A stretch of 64,000 nt of DNA. Source: Brachionus rotundiformis. Its lineage: Eukaryota; Rotifera; Eurotatoria; Ploima; Brachionidae. Where the stretch lies: contig JAESIW010000157.1 of assembly GCA_016802295.1 (NCBI GenBank), forward strand, positions 278,351-342,350, written 5' to 3'. Positions 32,660 to 44,139 of this stretch are shown here, piece after piece. A program made the position numbers and the translations under genes. The notes under the pieces were generated by a model. That model saw only the letters and a list, made by a program, of their open reading frames with translations. It was not told the DNA's origin and did no database searches. The first letter of the stretch is position 1. Each line of letters opens with the position of its first letter.

Positions 32660-35625
32660 TTTTTTTACAGTAAAATGCTTGACAAAGGCGTATCAAAAAA
32701 TACAATTAAAAACTTCTCTTTTTTGTTATTTATAAGAGATCATTGAAAGAAAATAAAATTATTAAATTAAAAATTTAAAAAATGATTTTTCTAATTTTGA
32801 TTCTTTTATGCTTTTCAATAAGTGGCCAATGTCACCAATTTTCGGAAAATTATCTTAATAATTGGACTTTGGTCAAGCCGGACATATTCACCTTGTTTTG
32901 GAATTATACTGATAATGATATAAAAATGGAAATTCGTGTGAAAACTGATAAATGGTTCATGTTTGGTTTTAGTCCAAACGAAACGCCTGATGGATCGGAT
33001 GTGATTGTGGTATGGCAAAATGAAGATGGAAGCTATCACTTTAGTGATAGACACATAGAAAAAAATAGAGTTTTGACTGACAAAGTTCAAAATTGGTTCG
33101 CCGATGAGCTTTATCGTCAAGGCCCTTATCTCATTGCGAAATTAAATCGAAAATTAAAAATATGTGATTCTAATAGAGAAGATTTGGACATTAATGAAGG
33201 TACTCCTAGAGTCATTTCGGCCTATGGTCCGGGTATATTCAATGAAAATTTTGATGATAATGTTCGCGTTGTTAATTTTCATTCAATTACATTTATTAAA
33301 ACCCAAAACCAGAAAATTGACCTAAATAGTCCAGATATTGAAATAGCTGATTTTAGAGTGAATGTAATTTTAAAGAACTATCAAATTTGTTTTTTTATAT
33401 ACATTTTATAGCATACCGTAATACCTGGTTATCATACTCTTTATTACTGTCAAGTATTTAAATTACCTTCGTCGTGGCTCAACTCCACTACCCACATTGT
33501 CAAAGTTAATTAACCTAATTATTAAAACTGAAAATTTTTAAAAAAGAAACTTTATATTTTAAAGTTTGAAACTTTGGTGACTCCTGGCAATGAACGCTAT
33601 CTTCACCACATGATTGTGACTGAATGTTCTCCAAACTATGAAAATAAATATCTAAAAGTTAACCCAGAACCTAAGCCTGGTCCATGCTGGCCGTTTCATG
33701 AATCTCAACCTCTAATGGAAATCGCTCAAGTAGGCTTAATGTGTAATAAGCAGTCGATGATATGGTTCGTAGGAGGAAATTATGTATTTTTAATCCTAAC
33801 TGGCTGGTGAACTTATTTAAAAACATTTTTAAAGGAAGTTGAATATCCTGCAGACAAAGGTTATCCTGTGGGAGGCGAAGATGGGGAATTTAAATATTTT
33901 ATGATAGAGCTTCATTACAATAATCCTAATAATTTGGCTAGTAGAATTATACTTTTGAAAATTTGAGTTAAATCTAATTATTCTTCAAAGATATACAAGA
34001 CAATTCAGGCGTGAGATTTTACGCTACCAAAAAACTTAGGCCTATTGAATTTGGTGTTTTTACCGTAGGAGCTTTGTTTGATTGGAATACAATTTTGATT
34101 CCACCAGGTATAGAAAATTTCCAAAATTATTATTACTTCAGAGATACATGTACTGATGTGAGTTTTTGTCTACATCCTATTTTTGTTCCAGACTATTAAT
34201 TTTTATTTAGAAAATTCTGGGAATGTCTGACCAAATCAATATTTTCGGCACATTTTATCATGCACATGGACTCTGTAAATTAGCTACAGCTAAATTAGTT
34301 AGAAACAATAAAGAAATAGAATTTATGTATAAAAATGAATACTTTAATGGATGGAAACAAGATTACCAATTTTTGGATCAAATTGTCCAGCTCAAAAGAG
34401 TAACTTGGAAATTAATCGAACTATTTTTTTTAATATTGGTATAATTATTAGAATGATCAAATTAAGCTGACTTGCCATTATAATACAATGGGAAAGACTA
34501 ACTATACAATGGTAAATATTTTAACTACATCTTTTTAAGATTAATATTTTTCAACATGTTTTTTAAATAATTTTAATGAATCAAATGATATTTTCGACCA
34601 TTTCTTTTATTTAGATTTATAATTATTAAATTGAGCTCAATTTCATGATCTAAACTTTAAAATTTTAATCTACAATAAATCAGTCGATTATATCTTCAGA
34701 AAAAAATTATAAAATCTAATATATAAATATTTTTAAGGGTGGGCCAAGTGCTTTCGAGGAAATGTGGTATATTTTATAATTAAAATTTTAAAAAGTTAGT
34801 TTCAAACTTTTTTATCAGTCAAATGTATACCATGTATTATCCCCGAAATAAATATTTTTCAAGATGTAAGGAAGCATTTAGCTTTGATACATGGCGAACC
34901 TTTTTACAAAATTTGAATGGGTAATAATATTTATAGTAATATGAGTTTGGTAGGTATTGATTTCTCTGTTCAGTTCTGGTGATATCAAGTTAGTGAATGA
35001 AGAACTAAGAGAGGGATATATCCCAGAAGATATATTAAAAGCAAAATTAACCACGAATCTTAAAAATAAAATTCAGTCGTTTTTCATCGATGGTCTAAGA
35101 ACAGAAATGATATACGACTATGATGTAAATTTATTCAAATATTATGATGTATTTATTAATTAATTTGATTTTTTTTGACTAGTATAATTTAACTGAAATA
35201 CACAAATTGTCAGCTTTAAATACAATTGCGATAGAGGAACAAAAATGTCCTAGTAAATCAGCCTTTAGCTTGTTTTTTGAAAACATATTAAATTTTATTC
35301 AATCTTTGTTTAAAATCTAAAATCTTATTATTTTGGATTTTATCTATCGCATTAGAAAAACAATTTAAAAAACATTCTTCTATTAGTTAAAATATGTAAA
35401 ATAAAAAAAAAAAACTCTTGAATAAAACTTCATTCTTTGATAATTATTAAAAAATATTTAAAATTTAATTACCAAATAAGTCCATCAAATATTCTATATA
35501 TCTGAAAGATTTTTCTTTTACTTAAGAATCTCTTAAAAGAGAGCAACTTAATTTTAGAATACTTACCATCTGATCAGTTTTTATTTTCTAACAAAAAATG
35601 GTATCAAATTAAAAAGTTTTAATGA
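32660..35625. repeat. segmental duplication, unit 2
   Basis: Partner of 22200-25086, same orientation. Long stretches are identical apart from rare substitutions, including about 300 bp of 3' flank, but exon 3's end, exon 6's start and intron 7 are clearly diverged. Unit 2 ends where the LINE fragment at 35635-36000 starts. Confidence 0.9.
32782..35320 (+). CDS. DBH/MOXD1-like copper type II monooxygenase, copy 2
   Basis: Eleven exons: 32782-33363, 33412-33504, 33565-33783, 33835-33940, 34000-34157, 34211-34399, 34452-34511, 34738-34766, 34819-34920, 34974-35148 and 35183-35320. They give 616 aa with no disabling change seen. Architecture and copper ligands are as in copy 1: YLHHMIVTEC, IELHYNNP and FEEMC are unchanged, while the copper B motif region reads FYHAHGLCKLA instead of VFHTHAVGKLA, keeping H-x-H. 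Other differences cluster at the end of exon 3 (CWPFHESQPLMEIAQVGL, SMIWFVGG). Intron 7 is longer (34512-34737 against 24054-24202) and of different sequence. Both copies appear functional; the clustered changes near the active site may alter the substrate. Confidence 0.9.
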
Positions 35626-35634
35626 TGACAATTG

Positions 35635-36000
35635 TTAGATTGTCTCATAACATTGTATGCCTGTATAACATTTATAGAATTGAATAAGATCACCTCTCGT
35701 CCTCCTGTCCTCCAGGGTGGTCAGATTTAGTTTCACCAGTCTCTCTCTGCAGTCAAGGTTTTTAAACTGTTTGACCAGTTTGGTAGCTCTCCTATGGACA
35801 TTCTCTATGGAGGTGATGTCTCTCCTTAGATATGGTGACCATGCCACAACGGCGTATTCTAGATGTGGGCGGACAAAGGTGGTGTAGAGGGTTCTGAAGA
35901 TGGTCGGTGTCCAGCATTTGAATGTCTTTCTAAGGATACTTAGTGCACTTGTTGCTTTTGACACCGCATTCGTTATCTAGTTCTCCGATTTCAAGTTGGA
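35635..36000 (-). mobile_element. LINE reverse-transcriptase C-terminal fragment
   Basis: A minus-strand frame encodes a typical Jockey/CR1-clade segment after the RT palm: VSKATSALSILRKTFK, then TLYTTFVRPHLEYAVVAWSP, then VHRRATKLVK and LTTLEDRRTRGDLIQFYKCY. One stop interrupts the extension upstream of 35964 (NLKSEN*ITNAVSKATS). Both ends are truncated. It abuts the end of duplication unit 2. Confidence 0.88.
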
Positions 36001-36159
36001 GGAGAAAAATAGAAAAAAATAATTCGTAATCTGCATGAATAAATTGTTATCAGATTGATCATCAAATCCCTAAGTTCAACACTACCAAAAAATTTGCGGC
36101 AAAACGAGAAGTTTCTACTCATTAATAGACTCTAGGCTTTAAATGGGTGCGCTTAAAAA

Positions 36160-36821
36160 AAAGAAAAGTAAAATTTACTCAAATTGGACGAACAGTTTAT
36201 ATGGTCACAGCGTCAAAGAATGAACAACAAGCAACTAAAGAAATGTGTTAAGCGTATTTTCAAAGATCAACTTGGGAAAGTTACAATGAAAATAAAAATT
36301 GGAGTGATTCAATGCATGTAATAGATATAAACAATGAGATTTGGGAATTGAGCACTTGCAGTTGTCAATATTGGAAAAAAAATTTCAGTTGCAAGCATGT
36401 GGTTGGTATTGACTATCAATTAGAATTACTAGAATTTCCAACTCTAGATCTTAACATTGAGAAAAATTCTAATAGAGGCCGTCGAAAAAAGGCTCTACCG
36501 GCTCTAGAGAGAAATTCGACTGGTCCATTAAATGTGCAAATTTCCAGATCAATACAAGCCAATATCGAACCTTCAAATCAAACTCAATCAACGACAACAT
36601 CAAATCAAATATTGAGCATTGGCGGAAATAATCAATTATTAAAAAATCAAAACGGTCAAACCAAACCACGAAACGTAAAAGAGGAAGACCGAGAAAAAAT
36701 TAATATTTTTTTTTTCATTTTCTTAAGTATTTTTTCTATATTTAAAAATAATTTTCCTATAAAAAAAATATTTTTTTCTACTACAAAAAATATAAGCCTA
36801 TATATTATTGTATTTATGTGA
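36160..36821 (+). mobile_element. MULE-like transposase remnant with SWIM zinc finger
   Basis: From about 36160 the plus-strand frame reads VKFTQIGRTVYMVTASKNEQ, has one stop, then continues to a SWIM zinc finger, C-x-C...C-x-H in CSCQYWKKNFSCKHVVGI. A low-complexity Gln/Asn/Thr-rich tail ends at 36821. SWIM fingers of this kind lie at the C terminus of MULE transposases, so this is best read as a decayed transposon end. A domesticated SWIM protein starting at 36312 (169 aa) cannot be excluded. Confidence 0.6.
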
Positions 36822-37937
36822 ATTCTAAACAGAAACTGGCCACTCTGTGAAAGGTATTAGCAAATTAGTAGTGATAGTAAATTATTTTTAAATAAAAAGC
36901 TTATATTATAAAATTTCACTAGCGATTGTTGTAACTATACATATATAATTTTATATAATGACTCAATAAATATATATTAAGATAGTGCCGTTTGGAACAC
37001 TAGGATCGGCACAATTGATTAGAACAAATAATCATGAGCTAACTAAGTGTTAGTCATGTGACGACATTACTATAAGCAGCCTTAAACTATTTTTTGACAA
37101 GTTTTAAAGCGCTAAGGGAAGCATTTTTAAAATAATAGTGTATTTTTGTATCAAACCTTAGAAATTCATGAAGAAAGATTTTCATTATAAATATTGATAT
37201 TTGAATTTTTTATTATACTTATAGCTTAGTTTTTTTAAAATAATAATATAAAAAACAAAAAAAAAAGAGTAAATTAATAATTTTTTAAAAATGATATTAA
37301 AAAAATATTTCAAAACAATTTAACAATATATTTTAATGAAACACAAAAAAATTAATTTGTAATTTATTTTGTTAATTTAAATTTAAAAAACAAATATTTT
37401 AAAATTGTTTAAAAATATTGAAATAATTGAAAAACATTAGAAAAGCCGATTAATTCATCAAATAAAAATAATAAAAAAAACAATTAGAGAATATAAAAAA
37501 ACAAAATACTTTTTCGTAAGATTGTTGTTATTTACACAAACACCGAGGTCTAGCGAGAATAGAACCCAGCGCCCGACTATATACAAATTTGCATTTTTTT
37601 AACTTAATTCAAAAAACTACGGCATCATGGTCAGGCAATCTAGATATGCCAACATGTCCAAACACAATATAACTTCACATAAACAAATTAAAAATTCGAC
37701 TAAAAAAACTCAAATAAAAAAAAAATGAATCAATTTTTTTTCTCCGCTTTCTAAATTTAAACACTTATTTAAAAATTACATCATTTTATATAAAACACTA
37801 ATTCCACATAACTCATTAATGTGTATAAACAAAAAATATAAAGATAGATAGAAAGATAGTTAGATAGATAATAAACGAGAATAAAATAAAAACACAGGGT
37901 TTTAGTTTAAATGAGATTTTGGTAAATTTATTTGTTC
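36822..37937. other. noncoding, including 3' UTR of the AT-hook gene
   Basis: AT-rich. The part next to 37938 should hold the 3' UTR of the minus-strand gene that follows. Nothing else was recognised. Confidence 0.5.
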
Positions 37938-38319
37938 TCAAAGTGGCGGCGGATGCCATTGAAATTGTGGCACTGAGAACTGATTGGCCAAGTATGAGCT
38001 CATTGCGGCTGCCTGAGCAGCGTGAGGATTGTGCGAGAAAGCGGCCGCTGCCGCAAATGCTGCCACTGGCGTTTGATTTAGATGATGAGCCAGTGTTTGA
38101 TGTGTCGATGCATTGTACAAATTAGAGCCATTGGCGGCCGCTTGCGGAAATCTATACTGTTGATTGTGCAATGTGGGCTGTTGGTTGACACTTTGAGCCG
38201 ATCCATAGCTTTGATTGTTGTACACATTTTGAGTTCTAGACTCGTAGCCATTGCTTGACGACGATTGTCTACTACTGGTCTTTCCATAGCTGGCGTTAAC
38301 TCCCATTTGACTGGCATGT

Positions 38320-38351
<32 letters not shown>

Positions 38352-41300
38352 TTGTTGCTGCTGTTGCTGATACTGCTGATGTTGGTATATCCTGGACTGG
38401 TGCTGACTCGGAGCGGCGTAATTTTGTGCATAGGTTATTTGTGTGGCTGAATTGGTGCGCGTAGCAGCCCGACTGCTCGACTGGTTGTAGAAATCACTCT
38501 TTTGATAATTGGCATAGGCTTCAGAGTAGCCTGTAGTCGATGGATGCGATTGAGTTTGTACAGATTGTTGCTGTTGTGGTGGCTGTTTGGGAAATAGATT
38601 TGAAAATAGTGCGTCGTTTTTGGTGTAAAGATTGTGCAGTGCGTTTGTTACTGGGTTGTTGAGAAGACTGGACGAGGGATAAGCGGGAGCTGGTAGAGGC
38701 ACATTGGCCGTGTTTGACATTGGTATTTGTGACTGTGTTGTTGGTGTTTGCTTGTTTTGACCGGTTGACGATGAAGATGATGATGAGCTTTTTTGTTTGC
38801 TTTTGATTGATTTGGTTTTTTCTGTTTTGGTAGTGGTGTTTTGTTTGACTGGTTCTGGATTGGTGGGCGGCGGTATGCCGGACATAAAGTCGTTATAATG
38901 AGCCGAAAAGTGATTTAGATGAGGTAAGTTTTTGTTTAGAGAGAATGGATCGGGAAATGGTAGCGAGTTTAGATAGTTGTTTGTGTGAGGCGGTGGTGGA
39001 TAAATGGGATGTGTAGGCGGCGTCGAGTAGTTGTGTGTAGCGAATGTAGTCGGCGAGTTAGTCGAGTAGGGATTGACGGTTGGCTGTTTGCTGCTGCTGC
39101 TGCTGCTGCTGTTGTTGTTGTTAGCTTGATGCATGAAGCTGATTGTAGGCGCGTTTGATTGGTCAAAGCTTTTCGAACTGGACATTGATTGATAAGTGGT
39201 TGGGTTTGTTTGATTTGGTTGAGTAATGTTGTTGTTGTTGTTGTTTGGCGAGTAGTTGACCAAATTTGAGTTTGAGTTTGATTTAGAACGATTTAGGGAA
39301 TAGTTTGTAGCCGGTTGTGGTGGATTTTGTGGTGTGGGCGTGCTTGGCGTTGAGTTAACGTTGACGCGGTTGGCCTGCGGTGACTGTGAGGTGTTTAGAG
39401 CGGACGAAGCTCGCGGATACGCTTGAGGACTAGCGTTGCGATTTACTGCCGGATAGTAGCCTTGATTAGCAGCATACTGATTGGGATAGTAGGCTTGATT
39501 GTAGCTGGGCTCGACAGACGACGAACGCTGTTGTATTTGATCGTTGTTTGTCAAGCTGACAGGCGATATCATTTGTGTAGACGAACTTGACGATGTAGAC
39601 GACGGATTTATGCTCAACGATTGCTGATTTTGAGCCGATATCGACGAGGATATCGAAGACACGGACGACACTGTTGACGGCGGTGTCATTATTATGGGAT
39701 TGTTTTTTATCAACGATGTAGTCGTAGTCGTAGCCGTAGTCGTAGCGGTAGCCGTAGTCGTAGCCGTAGCGGTAGTCGTAGAATTTGTAGCGTGCATCAA
39801 TTGCAGCTCATTGTTCAGTATGGGGTCGTTTTCGAGATCGTAGTGACTTGGCTGGTCAGCATTGTCCCAGTTAAACTGAGACGTTAGCTCAGTTTTTTGA
39901 TCGTACTGATTGTCGACTAATTCTTTGGTTGTTTGTTGCTTTGTTTGGACAACATTATCTTTAAGTTCATTTTTTTCAATGACATCATTGACCAACGATA
40001 GTTGAGTGTCCAATTTTTGCTTTTTGGACAAATCATCGTCGTCGTCTGCGTCGTCGTTATCGTCGCTTTTGTCATGAGTGGGTTTAGCATCCGCAAACGG
40101 GTCCTCCTCGAACGGTATCTCAAATCTAGTCAAACCAGCGTATTCAGTACTCTGGCAACTAGCTGCATTTGACTGATTGGCATTGTTCGTCACTTGACCA
40201 GATTGTTTTTTGTTCGATTTTGGCCGTCCTCGTTTGCGTTTTTCGCCATTATCGTTCAACGATTTGTCAGATGCGTTCAAATCGGTCTCAGTGGCCGCCT
40301 CGTCCGACTCGTCGTCTACTTTAACTCGTTTAATGGTACTCTTTGTATTTATGTTTGTGCGTGAGCGTTTCCTATTCAAACTAGTCAACGAAGCTATGGT
40401 CAATTCTTCTTGTTCGTGGTCGGTGTCGTTTTTGTCCGACGCGGCAATGTCGTACTCGAACTCGTCGTCAATTGGCGCCAATTCTTTTTCTTTTTTGTCT
40501 GTTTTGTCGACCAATTCTTGGAATGTCTCGGTCAAAAAGTTCGAATTTTCGTCATCATCGGCCCGATTGCTGCTCTCACACTTGGTATTTTCATTTTTGG
40601 TCTTGTTTGTGGTGCTTTTGGCATTTGCCTGTGGTTTTGGCGGTCTGCCGCGTTTCTTGACCGTCTGATGATTGTCCGGCTTGAGAGGCGTGCGCTTGGT
40701 CTTTGCTTTTTTCGTATTGGCCAAGTCGAACAAGTCGTCGTTATCGTCCGAATCGGATAGCGACGTCGATTTTGTCTTCGAGTCGACCGGTTTCGGCGCC
40801 AATTTGGGCTTCTTGCAAATAACCGGCGTGTTCAGGCTAGTCTTGTCATTTGGCTTGGGCATTATGTTGCTGATTGATAGATTGGACGAGGCGTCCGACG
40901 ATGCGGACAAGTTCTGCGCCGTTTCTTCTAACAAATCGAGCAAAAAGTCCTTCGGCTTGGGCTGTTCGATCTGATCGAGCACTTTTTCAATATCGCTCGC
41001 TTCGAATTTTAGCTTTTCATTCTCTTTGGGCTTGGGGAGGATTTTTTTCTTCGGACTTGAGGTCTTGATGTCGCACTTTTTGTCGCTTTGTTGCTGCTGG
41101 TGCTGTTTGGAATCGTCTATTTGAAAAAATTGCTCCAATGACGGCATGCTGATGAGCTCGGGCGACTTAGGCGCTTCTTTTTTGTCAGTGAGCGCCGCCT
41201 CGAACTCAACAGCGACCAAATTGGTGTCGATAAGGTTCAAGTTGTCCGTCTTGGGCTTGACAAGTGGCTCTTTAGGCTTGGGCTTGGTTGGCTTTTTCTC

Positions 41301-42898
41301 GTCGACTACTTTTTTTGGATTGCGGGTAATTGGAACCTTGCCGGGTGGTTGTTTGACGACCGGAATGGGTACCAGCGTGAACTGCGAGTCGTGGCCAGCG
41401 GCGGCAGTCGGCTGGGAGACAGCGCTGGCTTGATTGGCAGACGATTGATTGGGCGATAGGGTGCTGCTGATTGTCTGAAATTCGTTCGGGCTGAATATCA
41501 TCGAGGCTGCTTTGGACAATATGTCATTGGACTCGTGATCTGTGCTTAGCTTTATCGGCTGGACTAGACTAATCGATTTTTGTACAGGCTGGATTGGCAT
41601 TTTAGTGCCACTTGATTGCACAATGGGCTTGGGCCGAATTTCGCGCGGTTTTTTGGCGCCATTGGGCACCGATTGCTTGGCTGGCTCGGGCGTGGGCGCA
41701 ATGGGCTTGACTGGCGCCGGTGTCGGTGCCGGCTTGGCCTTGACGGGCTTGATCGCCTGCTTGGGCTTTAGGGGCTTTTTGACCGCCGGTTGCGCCTGCT
41801 GCTGCGGTTGTTGCTGCTTTGTAATGGGCAGTTTTTGACCGGACGTGATCACTGGCACCAATTGGCCGTTTGATATGATGTAAGCGGTCGGATTGGGCGC
41901 TATTGGCTTGCTGGGCGAGGCCTTTTTGGCCGGCGATTGCTTGAGAAGCGCGTTCAGGTCGAGGCTACTGTTTGTGTCGGTGTGTTCGGCGGCGGTGGAC
42001 GACGAGGCCGTGCTCGAGCTGGTCGCCGCGCCGCCCTTGGCCATTGGCGGGACTAGAATGGCCGTGCCCGACGAGGTTATTATGAAGCCGCCCTGGTTTA
42101 TGTTCGGTATTGAGTTGAGATTGCTCGGCTTGGCCTGGCTCTGCTTGGCCTCGTCGCTCGTCGACTCGTTCAACGACGTGTCTTTGGACTGCGCCGACGA
42201 CGACGAGTTGTTCAAGTTGGACGACGAGGAGAGCTTCTTTTCCAGCTCGGAGTTGCGCTGCTCCAACAGCATTATCTTTTCCTTCAGAAGCTCTAGCTCG
42301 CCTTTTTGGTCTTTAATTGATAAAAAAAAAAACAAAAATATTTTTAATAAAATTTATTTATTTTTTGACATTACTCATTGAATCTTTGAATTTTTGAAGC
42401 TGTTCGAACACTGAACTGATCAGCGAGGACTGGTCGCCGCTGGCCGAGCAGTTGGTTATTAGGTTGTCGAGGGCGGTTGTGGCGCTGCNNNNNNNNNNNN
42501 NNNNNNNNNNNNNNNNNNNNNNNNNNNNNNNNNNNNNNNNNNNNNNNNNNNNNNNNNNNNNNNNNNNNNNNNNNNNNNNNNNNNNNNNNNNNNNNNNNNN
42601 NNNNNNNNNNNNNNNNNNNNNNNNNNNNNNNNNNNNNNNNNNNNNNNNNNNNNNNNNNNNNNNNNNNNNNNNNNNNNNNNNNNNNNNNNNNNNNNNNNNN
42701 NNNNNAAACAAAAATATTTTTAATAAAATTTATTTATTTTTTGACATTACTCATTGAATCTTTGAATTTTTGAAGCTGTTCGAACACTGAGCTGATCAGC
42801 GAGGACTGGTCGCCGCTGGCCGAGCAGTTGGTTATTAGGTTGTCGAGGGCGGTTGTGGCGCTGCCCTCGCTTGGTTTCTCCTTGAAGCTAGACGACAT
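37938..42898 (-). CDS. large low-complexity AT-hook nuclear protein, family unknown
   Basis: Two exons on the minus strand: 42751-42898 (from ATG) and 37938-42310. The donor after GATTCAATGA and the acceptor before ACCAAAAAGG agree in phase, giving 1,506 aa. A leucine-rich coiled coil spans ~50-80 (GELELLKEKIMLLEQRNSEL). Two AT-hook-like motifs lie at ~603 (KKRGRPPKPQ) and ~742 (KRKRGRPKSN). Most of the rest is Ser/Pro/Gln/Asn-rich with acidic clusters, a Thr/Ala run from a GTAGTC-type minisatellite (39715-39785), and a run of about 17 Gln near 1362-1382, then an Ala-rich, His-rich C terminus. AT hooks bind the minor groove of AT-rich DNA, so a chromatin or transcription role is likely; the orthologue was not recognised. 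The exon is markedly richer in GC than all neighbours. Confidence 0.82.
42330..42867. other. assembly gap (217 N) flanked by a duplicated sequence
   Basis: Bases 42489-42705 are N. The sequence before the gap (from about 42330 to 42488) is repeated after it (about 42706 to 42867) with one visible difference. The duplicated part includes the 3' half of exon 1 and its splice donor. Two haplotypes or an unresolved join are more likely than a true exon duplication. Confidence 0.85.
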
Positions 42899-43785
42899 TT
42901 TACTTTATTTTCATATCGAACTGCTAATCGATCACTCGATCACTTCGGATAAACTCATTCCGTTTTAAAACAAACAAATGAGAGAGATATCTGCAATTAA
43001 ATTAAAGAAAAATGTCATTATTTCATAGATAGGGTCGTGGGCTCGCTCACACTAACACACTCACACACACACACATACAAACATTTTAAATTAATTAGAG
43101 CTCAGGTTAATCAATAGACAGGTATATACAAATATATACATGTGTATGTGTGTGTGTATGTGTGTGTCGAGTGGGCTGGATTTGGCCGCACTAGGGCAAA
43201 TATTGGCCGTCATTTTTGTTCGAGTTTATGTTGGTGTCGAATTTTAAATTGACATATTAAGGATTAAGTATTTCTCTAACGCAATGAAACGTTTTATGAA
43301 AACGAAATTTAATAGTTATCATAATAAATTAGGAATACTTTTTTGCTAATTTATAATTTTTGCTAGCTGGCAATTATGCTCTTCGACAAGAATTGTTCAC
43401 TCGCTCAGCTCACTCAGCTCAAAGCCACACACGCATTTAAATTAATTCAGAGAATTTTCCTATTTTATATTTTCAGTACAACTTTTATAAAATCATAATT
43501 TATTTTTTATTATTCTAATTTCGAACAAAATATAAAAAATAATGCAAATAAGATAATAATATTAATAATAAAAAGCTCGCTTATTATTCTAGTTGTTCTG
43601 CATGTGTGCTGAACTATTTGTGTCGTATTCTAAAGATCACTGCTCGCCACTCATTTGCCTATTTTACATATTATCTTCTTTGTCTATTACTCTATGCTTA
43701 TAGATCATATTTGTGCATAAAATTTTCTATTAAATCTAAGTTATTTGCAAATTATTTGCTTTTTAATAGACTAGATGACACTTTG
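42899..43785. other. upstream region of the AT-hook gene
   Basis: Probable 5' UTR and promoter. It contains opposed (CA)n and (TG)n tracts (see the repeat entry). No other gene was recognised; the plus-strand frame at 43606-43791 looks like chance. Confidence 0.5.
43052..43168. repeat. opposed (CA)n and (TG)n microsatellites
   Basis: A CA-rich tract at about 43052-43078 and a TG-rich tract at about 43139-43168 lie 60 bp apart and are mutually complementary, so they could pair in a hairpin. They lie 150-270 bp upstream of the AT-hook gene's start codon. Confidence 0.75.
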
Positions 43786-43962
43786 TTATAATTTAATTAA
43801 ACTAGAGACAGTATTAGTATCTTCATTTAAAAAATTTTGTTCAATCAAAGTTAAATTTGCATTTGATTGCATTAATAATTGATTTAATGCAGCCCATTCA
43901 TTTTCCTTACCTACATAATGATCCAACTGAGAAACCAAACGAAAAACCATTAGAAAATCGCC
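43786..43962 (-). CDS. orphan terminal exon of an unidentified gene
   Basis: A 177-bp minus-strand frame runs from a good acceptor (ttttag at 43963-43968) to a stop at 43786, phase 0, 58 aa. The start reads GDFLMVFRLVSQLDHYVGKE and the composition is balanced, unlike chance frames nearby. No family was recognised. Upstream exons should lie above 43970 on the minus strand; one candidate is an open stretch at 45954-46114, but the link is unproven. Confidence 0.4.
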   Translation of the reverse strand, partial: GDFLMVFRLVSQLDHYVGKENEWAALNQLLMQSNANLTLIEQNFLNEDTNTVSSLIKL

Positions 43963-44139
43963 CTAAAATAAACAAAATATGCTTTTTTTTTAAATCTTAT
44001 TTGAACACTTAATCATAAAACATAAAATTGAAAACTTTATGACGGCTGGTTATGCTGGTTTGGTAGATAAGAGCCACCATGAGTTCCCAAGAACGTTACT
44101 GAATTTCTAATATACAAATTTCAACAGGTTAACTTTTAA

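Noticed and set aside
40210..42381. Several long open frames on the plus strand opposite the AT-hook gene
   Set aside because: They are antisense shadows of a long GC-richer coding exon. Their translations are low-complexity Ser/Phe/Leu/Gly sequence with no domain, while the minus-strand frame is continuous and has AT hooks, a coiled coil and polyglutamine.
42358..42773. Open frames running through the N gap
   Set aside because: They exist only because N bases do not give stop codons; the flanks are duplicated sequence of the AT-hook gene's first exon and intron.
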